Positions 1 to 9,141 of a stretch of DNA of 64,000 nt are shown one piece after another (position 1 is the first letter of the stretch; each line of letters opens with the position of its first letter). The stretch covers positions 2,301,950-2,365,949 of the forward strand of contig JAKTNV010000064.1 of NCBI GenBank assembly GCA_022747635.1. Reading direction: 5' to 3'. Below the pieces are notes generated by a model, which saw only the letters and a program-made list of their open reading frames with translations, searched no databases and was not told the DNA's origin. The translations under genes were made by a program, and so were the position numbers. Source of the DNA: Hetaerina americana. Lineage: Eukaryota > Arthropoda > Insecta > Odonata > Calopterygidae.

Positions 1-52
1 AAAATATCCCAAATAGGTTTTAGTAATAATATATTCCAAATAGGTTTTAGAA
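1..52. repeat. Short tandem repeat, two units of about 27 bp
   Basis: The unit containing CCAAATAGGTTTTAG occurs at about 4-23 and again at about 31-50. The array runs off the window edge, so its true length is unknown. Confidence 0.6.
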
Positions 53-493
53 AACTATTGCAAAACCACACCACTTTAACTCGTGATGAATAACTAATAC
101 ATTAATTTATATTTACGAAATGACGAAAATAATTGGCAAATTCACGTAGCCAAGCCAGAGCTCTTATTGCGAGATGTATTACTCCGGATTACTGCCGTAA
201 TATGTGGTGCTGAGGATGCATGGTTGATGCGAGGGAGGGAGGAGAGGGAAACTCGTCGCCGGCATTAGTTTCCGAGCGGCAAGGGACCGCGTGGGTGGTT
301 CGTCCGTCCGGCGAATCGCATTCCGTCCTCCCTCCTTCGAATTTCCTTCGGTAACACTTCTCGCCCAACACCTAATACCTGCTTCTCCGTACGCCTTCCT
401 TTCAGAGTCTTATCCAAATTCCTCATCCCAAGAGACCCTTCTCATCCGCACTCTCCACCGATCAACAAGAACCAGTGGAATACGACCTAAAGC
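53..493. other. Intergenic, nothing recognised
   Basis: Only short unsupported reading frames on both strands. No similarity to the elements recognised elsewhere in the window. Confidence 0.4.
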
Positions 494-1052
494 ACATCTG
501 ATCTACATCTACATCATACCCCGCAAGCCGCCGCAAGGGCGTGTGGCGGGGGGGTGTTAGGTCACCAACCGTAAAAAGGAAAAATACCACATGCAAAAAA
601 ACAACACGGAAAATTACACCCACAGCAGCGCACACACTCATGCAAAAATCCCTTCATCCAATACTCATGCAAACACATATACCGCAAAACAACTAAAAAA
701 CTGCACCCCATGATGCAGCACGAAAGCCATCCTACAACACGGAAGCCAGGACACAACAAGCAAGAAATTGAAACACCACATGAAAATGCACCACGAAACA
801 CTCTACCCCCAAAGAGTCTCTAAAAGGCAGGGAATGCGACCCAACGTTGCAGGTAGCAGGAATTTGCCCCCGCGGAGAGGGACGAGGGATTGAAAGGGAA
901 ACTTAAAAACAGATGAACAGAACACGAATGAGGACATTCGGAAAGAATGGGTTGTGATAACAAAACACATAAGGTTAGTGGAAGAGCATGCATTTAAATA
1001 CAACTAATTATTTTTTGGACGCTGAGGGTGGCAAGTGGAATTTTTGCTATCT
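494..1052 (-). mobile_element. 5'-truncated CR1-like LINE, 3' UTR only
   Basis: This is the reverse complement of the 3' end of the long CR1-like element at 3.54-8.48 kb. It begins with the last few ORF2 codons (about 1020-1052 matches the sequence before the stop at 7962), continues through the 3' UTR, and ends with the GC-rich hairpin and the ATCTAC repeats at 494-515. There is no coding capacity. It is a typical 5'-truncated retrotransposition product. Confidence 0.9.
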
Positions 1053-2464
1053 AAGCAGACATCTATGCAGACTTCCGCTTTTGGGAGGGGTGGTTTGCGG
1101 TTTTGCTGTGGTTGAAGAGAATATTAGATGATCTCAACGTTACCTCTGTTCATCGTGAAAAATACGGAACCAGACTAAAGCATACGCTTGCAAACGATGG
1201 CACAGTCATTGGATTAATGCCAGTTTAAAGTAACTACGAGGGTCATCCACCATTGCCAATCATATGGGAGCAATCACCTTATTCTTATGTACGCACGTGT
1301 TTCATTTTTATTTTTGGAAAATAAGATCGTGATTTTTGAGCTAGGTTTTCAGGAGGGAATGCCCATGATCCCCCAATGACATCTTCCTCCCTAAAATGAC
1401 AACGGTCCAAAGCCGTCTGGGCTAGGTTCGCGCGTTCGCATGCCAACCCAAGGGTCGCAGGTCCAGGGTCGCAACCCAAGGGTCCAGCCCTCGGCGTGAA
1501 CGCAAATATTGAATTGAAGCATTCGATGACAATCCAAGAGTCCTTCACCAGGGTTACTAGGGCCCACCAAATATCTATGGAAGGCAGAAATAATTATTCA
1601 AACAAGTTTTCCCCATTTCTTCCCGTCGCCATTGCCTCTTTGCTTCTTCCCATCCCCCACCCCTCTGCCGTCCCTCTCCCTCCCCTGCTCTACCGCCCCC
1701 GCGCCCTCTCCGGCCCCTCACGCTGGAAAGGCCTCCCTCCCCCACGCACGCCCAAATTTCCCCTCTTTCCTAATCTGCAGCCACATTGCCTCCGGCGCGA
1801 CCACTTGGTGCTGCCGGTGACGACGACAACACGGTAACCTGATTCTCCCTGCCCCCCCCCTCCATTCCACGCCGCGCACCACCGACCACCACCCCATGTG
1901 TGCCGATCGCATTCCCGGGAGGCGGGGACCAAGCGGTATGGCTCGCTCGAGGAGGGGGAAGAAAGGAAGGGAGCACCTCCGACAATTGGAAGGTCTCCTC
2001 GCCAACGGAGCCGACCACTTGTCGTGCCCTCCACTGCATTTGCTCGCCAATCCTCGAACGGAAGGGGGAGTCTATCCTAAAAACTCACAGTTATAAATGC
2101 CATTGCCAACATTTCCTTTGCTGATAAAAGAATAAGTTTTAGCCAAAAAAATGGATAGTCAAGCGGTTAAGAAGTTCAGGCAATGTGCATCGGTGGAGTT
2201 CACTAGTTACGTGACGCAGAAATATGGAATGTGAGGAAGAGAGACTTGAAAATGTTTGGGATTCGGAGAAGAAGTGGAAGAAATGAGATGGACGGGATGG
2301 ATATGTAGAAGGAAGTGGCAAATGGAGAGAGGGGGAGGGGTGGGGATCCTTTGAAGAAGGCAAATAGCGAATCGGATACGGGGCGAGCGTGCTGGGAATG
2401 ACTTGAGCACACTGGAAGACGGGGAAGAAAGTGTTTGGGAAGTAGTGGCAGTGGTTGGGAGTTT
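1053..2464. other. Intergenic, pyrimidine- and GC-rich stretch
   Basis: About 1600-2080 is rich in CCTCCC-type runs on one strand and gives many overlapping low-complexity reading frames on both strands, none convincing. No gene or known element is recognised. Confidence 0.4.
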
Positions 2465-2731
2465 TATAGGGTAAGCGACCGACAACTGAGGTCATTTGCG
2501 CCATAAGGGAGGAATGGGAAAGAAGGAAGGGCGGAGGGATACCCGGCCTCGGCATTCGCCTTCTCTTAATGACGAAATGCGCCAAGGGGTCCGCAGTTTA
2601 GCGTCCCATCGGACGGACGACGTACTCACTCAAAGTGCGCTCCACAAAGCACCCAAAGTAGGGATCGGGATACCACTGAAAAATATCTGCCACCTCCAGG
2701 ATACGAACCCTGGCCCTCTGCGTGGGAAGAA
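2465..2731 (-). mobile_element. SINE family B, copy 3, head-truncated
   Basis: It matches the two full SINE-B copies at 31.4 and 32.6 kb through the body and 3' tail (AATGACCTCAG-type core near 2480-2500, here as its complement). The promoter-bearing tRNA-like head is lost: similarity ends near 2731, just past the B-box-like stretch. It is clearly more diverged than the other two copies. Confidence 0.75.
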
Positions 2732-3539
2732 AGAGGAGAGTTCAGCCCGAGGTGGACCGATGGATACCTGGAATCATGCATAACTGTTATATCTTCGTCA
2801 ATGACTTCAACACGTGTACGTAAATGGGGGAGTGTGTCGGTGAGATGGCCGAGAGCTCTGCTTGGAATTCCAGAAATTGTACAATTATATATTTACAATA
2901 AATGCGATTTAAATCTTTAATTTGACACAAGGCTCTGATCCGTTCATCGAATATCACTTAATTTAATTAAATATTTGCCCTCCATTAGCTTCAACATCAA
3001 TGCTTCTCTAGTACGAGGCGATATAAACACAAATTCTTGCTCATTTCGCCAAAAGCGTTATATGCAGCCTGTAAGTACTCAAAAATATCGCGATAAACGC
3101 ACACCAATCAAGTGCATGATCATGGCAAAGCAATTACATTGCACTGGTCAGTGATTTCTTTGATATGGATCGCCATTCTACTCGTCAGTCGCAACACTAC
3201 GAAAATAGGCACTAATGTCAACACAGATCATGCAATCCCTACGCATAACACCTATTATTACGTTTACCGGCGATTCTCCCCAAAGTACCGGTTCACGTGA
3301 GCAGTCGACATAGATTTTTCTATTCGTCAGTTGACAAACTAAATGACGAACGCTGATGAGCAATGATTGCCATCGGCCTTTCATTGTATTTCAAGCTGTC
3401 GTCGTCTTTAATACTTCGTCGTTCTGACATTATGGTATTCTTAATTTCTTCCAAGCAATTGAGCATGATTTTATATTGAGCCCATGATTCACGATAAACG
3501 TGAGTTGCTTCACGTGGAAGATGCATTAGGATCATTCTC
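2732..3539. other. Intergenic, nothing recognised
   Basis: AT-rich from about 2880. Two overlapping minus-strand reading frames at 3178-3535 have no recognisable motif. Confidence 0.4.
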
Positions 3540-3963
3540 TGCCTGGCTTCTGCCGAGAACAGACGTGCTCGAGCTCGCTCCCTAGAACCGGTTCGACCCT
3601 ACCTGAGACTACCTGCGTGCCTGCTGTTACTTCTGTGTTTGTTCTTCCCTAGTGAAGTGTAGTTAGCTTTAATTTTGTGAAATAGTTAGTTTATTTAGTT
3701 TTTGTGCTGTTTGTTATTAGTTTTTAATAGTTTGGTGGTATTCCTTGTGGGTACTCTTAGTGGCTTGCGGTGGTTTTTGTCCGTCGAATCTAATTGGTTA
3801 TCGGTGAGTGTTTTATTTTCTTTACCATCTTTTTTCTTTCCTTTCTTTACTTACTTACAAAGCGTAACTTATTGATTGAGCTAAATTTAACTAACCCCTC
3901 TTAGAAATTTTAGCATAGTGTATACAGGTTAGCTTTTATTGGGAACTCAGTAGTTTAATTAGG

Positions 3964-4989
3964 ATGGCTTCATCTAGGTCCCCTGTTGCCATGCTCGAAG
4001 GCACTGGCGAATGCGCGGCTTTAAGGGCCCGTATTGTCATGCTGGAGAGAATGGTGCGGGAGCTTCGATCGGTGATCGCTGGCCGGAGGACTCCCCTCAG
4101 GAGAGATGGTGCTCGGGGTGGGAATACGAAAACCCGCCACGCCCATATGGGTGCACGGATTCGTCCGAATGCTACACGTGGCTGGGCGATTAGAGACCTA
4201 CCCCGTGTCCCATCTCCCAACGAGGGAGTGTCTCACGTCCGTAGGTCAGACGATTGGAGGGTTGTCTCTCGGGGCAAGGGGAAGGTAACGCTGCGGCGTG
4301 GATTGGACTCTGCGGAGGCAGATACCATCCCCGTCTCCAACAGGTACCAGGTGTTGTCGGATGACAGCACCACCGTACCTGCAGCCCCTACCCCTACTCC
4401 GAGGGCACTGCCTAGGGTAAGACGTCAGGGAACGGGAAGGGAGGGAATTGTAGTAATAGGTAGCTCGAATGTCCGTCGTGTAATGGTCCCATTGAGGGAG
4501 AGGGCGCGCCGCGTAGGCGCCGATCAACGGGTGACCGCCTGGTGTATACCAGGCGGAGGAGTCCCTCAGGTGACGAAGGCGATCGAGGCGGCGGTCAAAG
4601 GCACGAAGTGCTCTAGGCTGCAGGTCGTGGCCCATGTGGGCACCAACGACGTCACGGACCGTGGATCCGAGGAGGTCCTCCGTTCCCTTAGGGAACTGAG
4701 CTCCGAGGTGAAGCGCGTCCAGGGCGTCGAGGGGGTTCGGCTGGGACTAACGGTCTGCAGCATCGTTCCGAGGGAGGATCGCGGGTCTCTGGTTTGGAGC
4801 CGAGTGGAAGGCATAAACCAGAGACTATCGAGATTCTGCTCGGACATAGGAGCCTCCTTCGTCGACCTCAGACCAACCCTCCGATCTTGCAGGACTCCCC
4901 TTAACCGATCTGGGGTCCATTACACGGCGGAAGCGGCGAGTAAGGTAGCGGATAGGATACTCGACCACTGTAGGCCTTTTTTAGGATAG
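3964..4989 (+). CDS. LINE ORF1 protein with SGNH/esterase-like domain
   Basis: 341-residue intact ORF. The start ATG is the first after the 5' UTR. Residues about 12-40 form a short hydrophobic/charged heptad-like segment that could be a coiled coil. A basic, low-complexity linker follows to about residue 155. The C-terminal half has the block layout of SGNH-fold esterases: GSSNVRR (about 163-169, nucleophile-type GxS block), HVGTNDV (about 224-230, the G and N blocks) and SGVHYT (about 317-322, catalytic-His block). Such esterase ORF1 proteins are known in CR1-type LINEs, where ORF1 packages element RNA; the role of the esterase is unsettled. The ORF ends with a T-run that forms a frameshift heptamer just before its stop. 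Confidence 0.85.
   Translation: MASSRSPVAMLEGTGECAALRARIVMLERMVRELRSVIAGRRTPLRRDGARGGNTKTRHAHMGARIRPNATRGWAIRDLPRVPSPNEGVSHVRRSDDWRVVSRGKGKVTLRRGLDSAEADTIPVSNRYQVLSDDSTTVPAAPTPTPRALPRVRRQGTGREGIVVIGSSNVRRVMVPLRERARRVGADQRVTAWCIPGGGVPQVTKAIEAAVKGTKCSRLQVVAHVGTNDVTDRGSEEVLRSLRELSSEVKRVQGVEGVRLGLTVCSIVPREDRGSLVWSRVEGINQRLSRFCSDIGASFVDLRPTLRSCRTPLNRSGVHYTAEAASKVADRILDHCRPFLG
4977..4983 (+). promoter_or_regulatory. Candidate -1 ribosomal frameshift site T TTT TTA
   Basis: In the ORF1 frame the codons read CCT TTT TTA GGA TAG (4975-4989), so the heptamer T TTT TTA is in the canonical X XXY YYZ phase. A -1 slip continues at 4983 (AGG ATA GAG) in the ORF2 frame, which is open from 4974 to 7412. No strong downstream stem or pseudoknot was identified by eye. 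Function is inferred, not shown. Confidence 0.6.
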
Positions 4990-7412
4990 AGAGCAGGTCA
5001 CTTAGTGGGTCAATAACATCTGGGGATAGCGCGTATAATATTATTAATAAAAATATAAAAGTCATTGACAACACTGGCAATGATTTAGAAAGACATGTGA
5101 CACGCACTTCCCCACAAAGGCGTCCTAAATTACAGTCAGGCACTAATAAGGACGTTATTCAACATCAAAATAATTTAACTATACTTGTTATAAATTGCAG
5201 AAGCCTCAAGAACAAATCAGCGGATCTAGAACACATAATCCAAACTCATTCCGCTGATATAGTATTAGGCACAGAGAGTTGGCTGTGCAATGACATAAAC
5301 GACCAAGAAATTTTCCCAATAGATTTCAAAGTTTACCGACACGATAGAGATACAAGACCCGGAGGAGGGGTTTTCGTGGCAGTTAAAAGTCATTTTGAAA
5401 GCAGGCAAGTTTCATTTGAAAATAATAACATAGAAAGTGTTTGGTGCACCTTACTACGGACCAATCAACCCAACATAAATTTATGCTCTTTCTACAGACC
5501 TCCAGACTCAGATTTGAAAACACTTCACACCCTCAACGATCAAATTCACAAGTTTACACGTAAATATAATAACAGCATAAACATAATTGGTGGCGACTTT
5601 AACCTCCCTGGTATAGATTGGGACAGCAATATCGTTAAATCTGGGACCCGCGATCGCGAATCTTGCAATTCCATGATAAAATTGGTTCAAAGAAACTCCC
5701 TCCATCAAGCAGTACGCATGCCCACCCGTGGAAAAAACATATTGGATCTATTTCTTACAAACACGCCGGAACGTATTATTAGTGTATCAACTGATGAGGG
5801 CTTGAGTGACCATAAAGCAATTAATGTCCATTTGGACATAGCAATAAAAAAGATTGTTAAACCAAAAAGAAAAATTTATAATTACCATAAAGCAGACTTT
5901 GAATCTTTTGCCAATCAATTAAACTCTTCACTACCCGAGTTCAAAACCCGCTTAAGTCATGCCAACGTGGAAGAAACTTGGACAGAATTTGTCAATATCA
6001 TGCAAAAAGGAATCGTAGATTTCATACCTATAAAATACGTTAAAGCAAATCGCGACCCCAGGTGGTACAATAAAGACGTTAGAAAAGCCCTTCGAAAGCA
6101 GAGAATGCTACACTCTAGGGTAAAGAGGGCAGGCGTGAACACATCATCTCCTGAGAATACACAATTATGGGACACATATAGATCCTCTAAAATTGAAACC
6201 AAAAAACAATTACGTAGCGCCTTACTGGAATTTAAACGCAAAGTACTTTGCGAGCACTTGGACACTGACCCCAAAGCTTTCTGGTCATATGTTAGGGAAG
6301 TAAATGGGAGTAAACAAACCGTGGCTTGCTTAAGGGATTGTAGCAATGTAATTCATACAGACAGCGAGGTTAAAGCTAACATCTTAAATTCATTCTTCCA
6401 AAGCGTTTTCTCGAATGATGTTGCCACCGCATATCTCCAAGAAACAATACATACTCCACCCATGGAAAAAATAACAGTGGACCAACAAGGAATTCTAAAA
6501 TTACTTAATGAGATTAAACCCAACAAATCCCCGGGTCCCGAAAATATACCAGCTAGGGTGATAAAACATTTAGCTCCAAACATTGCCCCGTACCTTGAAT
6601 TTATATTTAACAAATCCCTCACAGAGTGCAAAGTACCTAAGATTTGGAAAACCGCGCAAATAACGCCTATTTTTAAAAGTGGTGACAGGGAGGATCCCAG
6701 TAATTACAGACCTATATCTCTCACTTCTATCTGTTGTAAAATATTAGAGCACATAATTGTCAGTTCAATAATGAGACACCTTGACAACATTAACTTTTTA
6801 AGTGACAATCAACACGGATTCAGGAAAACCCGCTCCTGCGAAACCCAATTAGGATTATTTACACATGATTTACTTGTATCTGGTGAGAGAGGTAGGCAAG
6901 TGGATGCCATCTTCTTAGATTTTCAAAAGGCATTTGATAAGGTCCCACATGGTAAACTCATTCATAAATTAAAGGTCGCGGGTATAAACAAGGGCGCTAT
7001 AAGTTGGGTTAAAGATTTTCTTTCAGAGCGGGAACAGAGGGTAGTCCTTGATGGCGCTAGTTCCGACAGCGTTCGAGTCACGTCGGGGGTACCTCAGGGA
7101 AGTGTGATCGGGCCGTTACTTTTCTTGATTTTTGTTAACGATTTGAACCGCGAAGTGAAAAGTAACATTAGGATGTTTGCGGATGACACGGTGATCTATC
7201 GGGAGATATCTGGGGATGAGGATCGTTTTATTCTAGCGCAGGATTTAGATTGCATTACTAAATGGTGTTCTAACTGGGGATTGACTCTAAATTATAATAA
7301 ATGTTCAGTGGTAAATTTCTTTAAAAGATCAACGGGATTTGCTTACAAATTAGCTGGAGGTGACCTAGCAGTAGTTGATACGGTAAAATACCTAGGTGTC
7401 ACATTTCACTAA
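4983..7412 (+). CDS. LINE ORF2: AP endonuclease and reverse transcriptase (first part)
   Basis: The frame opens at 4974 and has no ATG until inside the endonuclease region (first in-frame Met near 5670), so entry by frameshifting from ORF1, or a non-AUG start such as GTG 5097, is needed. Endonuclease blocks: a catalytic-Glu block GTESWL (about 5269), GGDFNLP (about 5592) and SDHKAIN (about 5808). Reverse transcriptase blocks: YRPISLTS (about 6708), QHGFRK (about 6809), LDFQKAFDKVPH (about 6918), SGVPQGSVIGPLL (about 7083) and the FADD active site (7176-7187). The protein nicks target DNA and primes reverse transcription there. The frame ends early at 7412 because of a one-base frameshift around 7407; the rest continues in the next frame. 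Confidence 0.9.
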   Translation, partial: RIESRSLSGSITSGDSAYNIINKNIKVIDNTGNDLERHVTRTSPQRRPKLQSGTNKDVIQHQNNLTILVINCRSLKNKSADLEHIIQTHSADIVLGTESWLCNDINDQEIFPIDFKVYRHDRDTRPGGGVFVAVKSHFESRQVSFENNNIESVWCTLLRTNQPNINLCSFYRPPDSDLKTLHTLNDQIHKFTRKYNNSINIIGGDFNLPGIDWDSNIVKSGTRDRESCNSMIKLVQRNSLHQAVRMPTRGKNILDLFLTNTPERIISVSTDEGLSDHKAINVHLDIAIKKIVKPKRKIYNYHKADFESFANQLNSSLPEFKTRLSHANVEETWTEFVNIMQKGIVDFIPIKYVKANRDPRWYNKDVRKALRKQRMLHSRVKRAGVNTSSPENTQLWDTYRSSKIETKKQLRSALLEFKRKVLCEHLDTDPKAFWSYVREVNGSKQTVACLRDCSNVIHTDSEVKANILNSFFQSVFSNDVATAYLQETIHTPPMEKITVDQQGILKLLNEIKPNKSPGPENIPARVIKHLAPNIAPYLEFIFNKSLTECKVPKIWKTAQITPIFKSGDREDPSNYRPISLTSICCKILEHIIVSSIMRHLDNINFLSDNQHGFRKTRSCETQLGLFTHDLLVSGERGRQVDAIFLDFQKAFDKVPHGKLIHKLKVAGINKGAISWVKDFLSEREQRVVLDGASSDSVRVTSGVPQGSVIGPLLFLIFVNDLNREVKSNIRMFADDTVIYREISGDEDRFILAQDLDCITKWCSNWGLTLNYNKCSVVNFFKRSTGFAYKLAGGDLAVVDTVKYLGVTFH

Positions 7413-7962
7413 AGACTTAACTTGGGGGACTCACATACGTAAAGTCTGCGGTCAAGCAAATAAAAAATTGGGATTCATTAGACGCATTGTCGGCAAAAGT
7501 GACTCAAAGGTCAAGGAACGTTGTTACCACGCTCTTGTAAGGCCTCATTTAGAATACGCATGCAGCGTGTGGGACCCGAGTGAAAAAGGTCTCATTCGGG
7601 AAATTGAGAAGGTTCAACGCCGGGCAGCCCGTTTTGTAAAAAATTCCTACGATAAAACGCAAAGCGTTACCGAAATGCTCATGGATTTGGGGTGGGAATC
7701 ATTAGAAGAGAGACGATTCAATGCAAGACTGAAATTATTAAATAAATTCAGATCCGCATGTTTCAGCACCGAGGTCTCGCAGATTATTCGTACTCCTACA
7801 TACATTGGTCGCTTGGATCATGCATATAAAATTCGGGAAATAGATGCCAGGACTAGCCGACTCAAGGACTCCTTCTTCCCACGGACAATACGGGATAGCA
7901 ACTGTAGGATTATAGATAGTAAAAATTCCACTTGCCACCCTCAGTGTCTAAAAAATAATTAG
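7396..7962 (+). CDS. LINE ORF2, C-terminal part after frameshift
   Basis: Direct continuation of ORF2 in another frame: homology to the copy at 16.7 kb runs without a gap across the junction near 7407, where one extra base explains the break. It contains the conserved post-RT region of CR1/L2-type elements: RCYHALVRPHLEYA (about 7519-7560), RRAARFV (about 7620) and SFFPRTIRD (about 7873). The stop is at 7960-7962. The listed start is not a real initiation site. Confidence 0.85.
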   Translation: MSHFTKDLTWGTHIRKVCGQANKKLGFIRRIVGKSDSKVKERCYHALVRPHLEYACSVWDPSEKGLIREIEKVQRRAARFVKNSYDKTQSVTEMLMDLGWESLEERRFNARLKLLNKFRSACFSTEVSQIIRTPTYIGRLDHAYKIREIDARTSRLKDSFFPRTIRDSNCRIIDSKNSTCHPQCLKNN

Positions 7963-8414
7963 TTCTACTTAAATGCATGCTCCTCCACTAACCTTATGTG
8001 TTTTGTTATAATAACCCATTCTTTCCGCATGATATCATTCGTGTTCTGTTCATCTGTTTTTAAGTTTCCCTTTCAGTCCCTCTTCCCTCCCGGCGGGGGG
8101 AAATTCCTGCTACCTGCAACGTTGGGTCGAATTCCCTTCCTTTTACTGTCTCTTTGGGGGGTTGAGTGTTTTGTGGTGCATTTTCATGTGGTAGTGATGT
8201 TTCACATTCTTGCTTGTTGTGTCCTGGCTTGCGTGTTTTAGGATGGCTTTCGTGCTGTATCCTGGGGTGCAGTTTTTTGTTGTTTTGCGGTGTATGTGTT
8301 TGCATGAGTATTGGATGGAGGGAGTTTTGCATGAGTGTGTGCGCTGCTGTGGGTGTAATTTTCCGTGTTGTTTTTTGCATGTGGTATTTTTCGTTTTTAC
8401 GGTTGGTGACCTAA

Positions 8415-8477
8415 CACCCCCCGCCACACGCCCTTGCGGCGGCTTGCGGGGTATTATGTAGATGTAGATGTAGATGA
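8415..8477 (+). repeat. CR1-like 3' terminal hairpin plus GTAGAT repeats
   Basis: CCCCGC and GCGGGG flank an inner CGCC/GGCG-type stem, followed by GTATTATGTAGATGTAGATG. The same block recurs at 494-545 (minus) and 17480-17546 (plus). In LINEs the 3' end is what the reverse transcriptase recognises, so this is probably the template-recognition element. Confidence 0.75.
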
Positions 8478-8938
8478 GATGCTTTCTCAGACTTTCTTTT
8501 ATAAACTTTAAAATAATTTCCTGACAAAACTCTTTCTAGGCGTTGGATATTTTACTTTACGTTTTCATTAACTTTTGACCAAGAGAACAATTTTACAAAA
8601 TTTTAAACGTAAATATGAGTTGAGCTTGAGACAATCATACGGGTGACGAACGAAAAATGAAAGAAACCAGAGATAAATGAAAACTATTGTAAAAGCTTTA
8701 ACAAAAAGCTCCAGCGAAAACTTTCTCACTTTTTGCCCGAATTCTCCAGGAATTGTGGCATTGCGGGATCTTTATTTTATTAGATCTCTCTGTTTGAATG
8801 AAAAAACAGAATCAAATGAATTCTATGCATTTAGTGCTCACATAAATTATGCCAACATTGTCAATGGCAGAGTATTCGTCGAGGAAGGGCGACACACTGC
8901 CGCGGAGGAGGAGATCGCACTCATTACGTAAAAGAATG
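8478..8938. other. Intergenic, nothing recognised
   Basis: One unsupported plus-strand reading frame (8677-8931). No known element. Confidence 0.4.
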
Positions 8939-9141
8939 GTTCCATAATGAATAATGTTAGGACAAAACATGGTGACCCCACCTTATGAAAAATTAGCATC
9001 ATTGCAACCTATGTCTCACACGGGAGCAGCATCTTTATGCCCGAGTGAATGCTGCCCCTCAGTGAGACCTAGGTCGCGTTAAAGCTTATTTCTCATGTGG
9101 AGCCATCAAAGTTTTGTTCTAACATTAAATAATTATGGAAC
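8939..9141. mobile_element. Hairpin (MITE-like) element
   Basis: An imperfect inverted repeat spans the whole segment. GTTCCATAAT (8939-8948) pairs with ATTATGGAAC (9132-9141). Internal blocks such as TGTTAGGACAAAAC with GTTTTGTTCTAACA and ATGTCTCAC with GTGAGACCT also pair, down to a central GGGAGCAGCAT/ATGCTGCCCC. Arms are about 95 nt. It could be a fold-back MITE or a long hairpin RNA source. Confidence 0.65.

Larger units (their letters stand above)
3540..8477 (+). mobile_element. Near-complete CR1/L2-type LINE
   Basis: About 4.9 kb non-LTR retrotransposon. It has a 5' UTR (start uncertain, about 3540), ORF1 with an esterase-like domain (3964-4989), ORF2 with endonuclease and reverse transcriptase (open from 4974), a 3' UTR, a GC-rich 3' hairpin (about 8420-8452) and a GTAGAT microsatellite tail without poly(A). 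Non-poly(A) tails of short repeats and esterase-type ORF1 proteins are known for the CR1/L2 group. The only clear coding lesion is one frameshift near 7407. The exact 5' end and target-site duplication could not be fixed. Confidence 0.88.

Noticed and set aside
1690..2124. Several overlapping long frames on both strands
   Set aside because: Simultaneous open frames on both strands in a GC- and pyrimidine-skewed stretch, without motifs.
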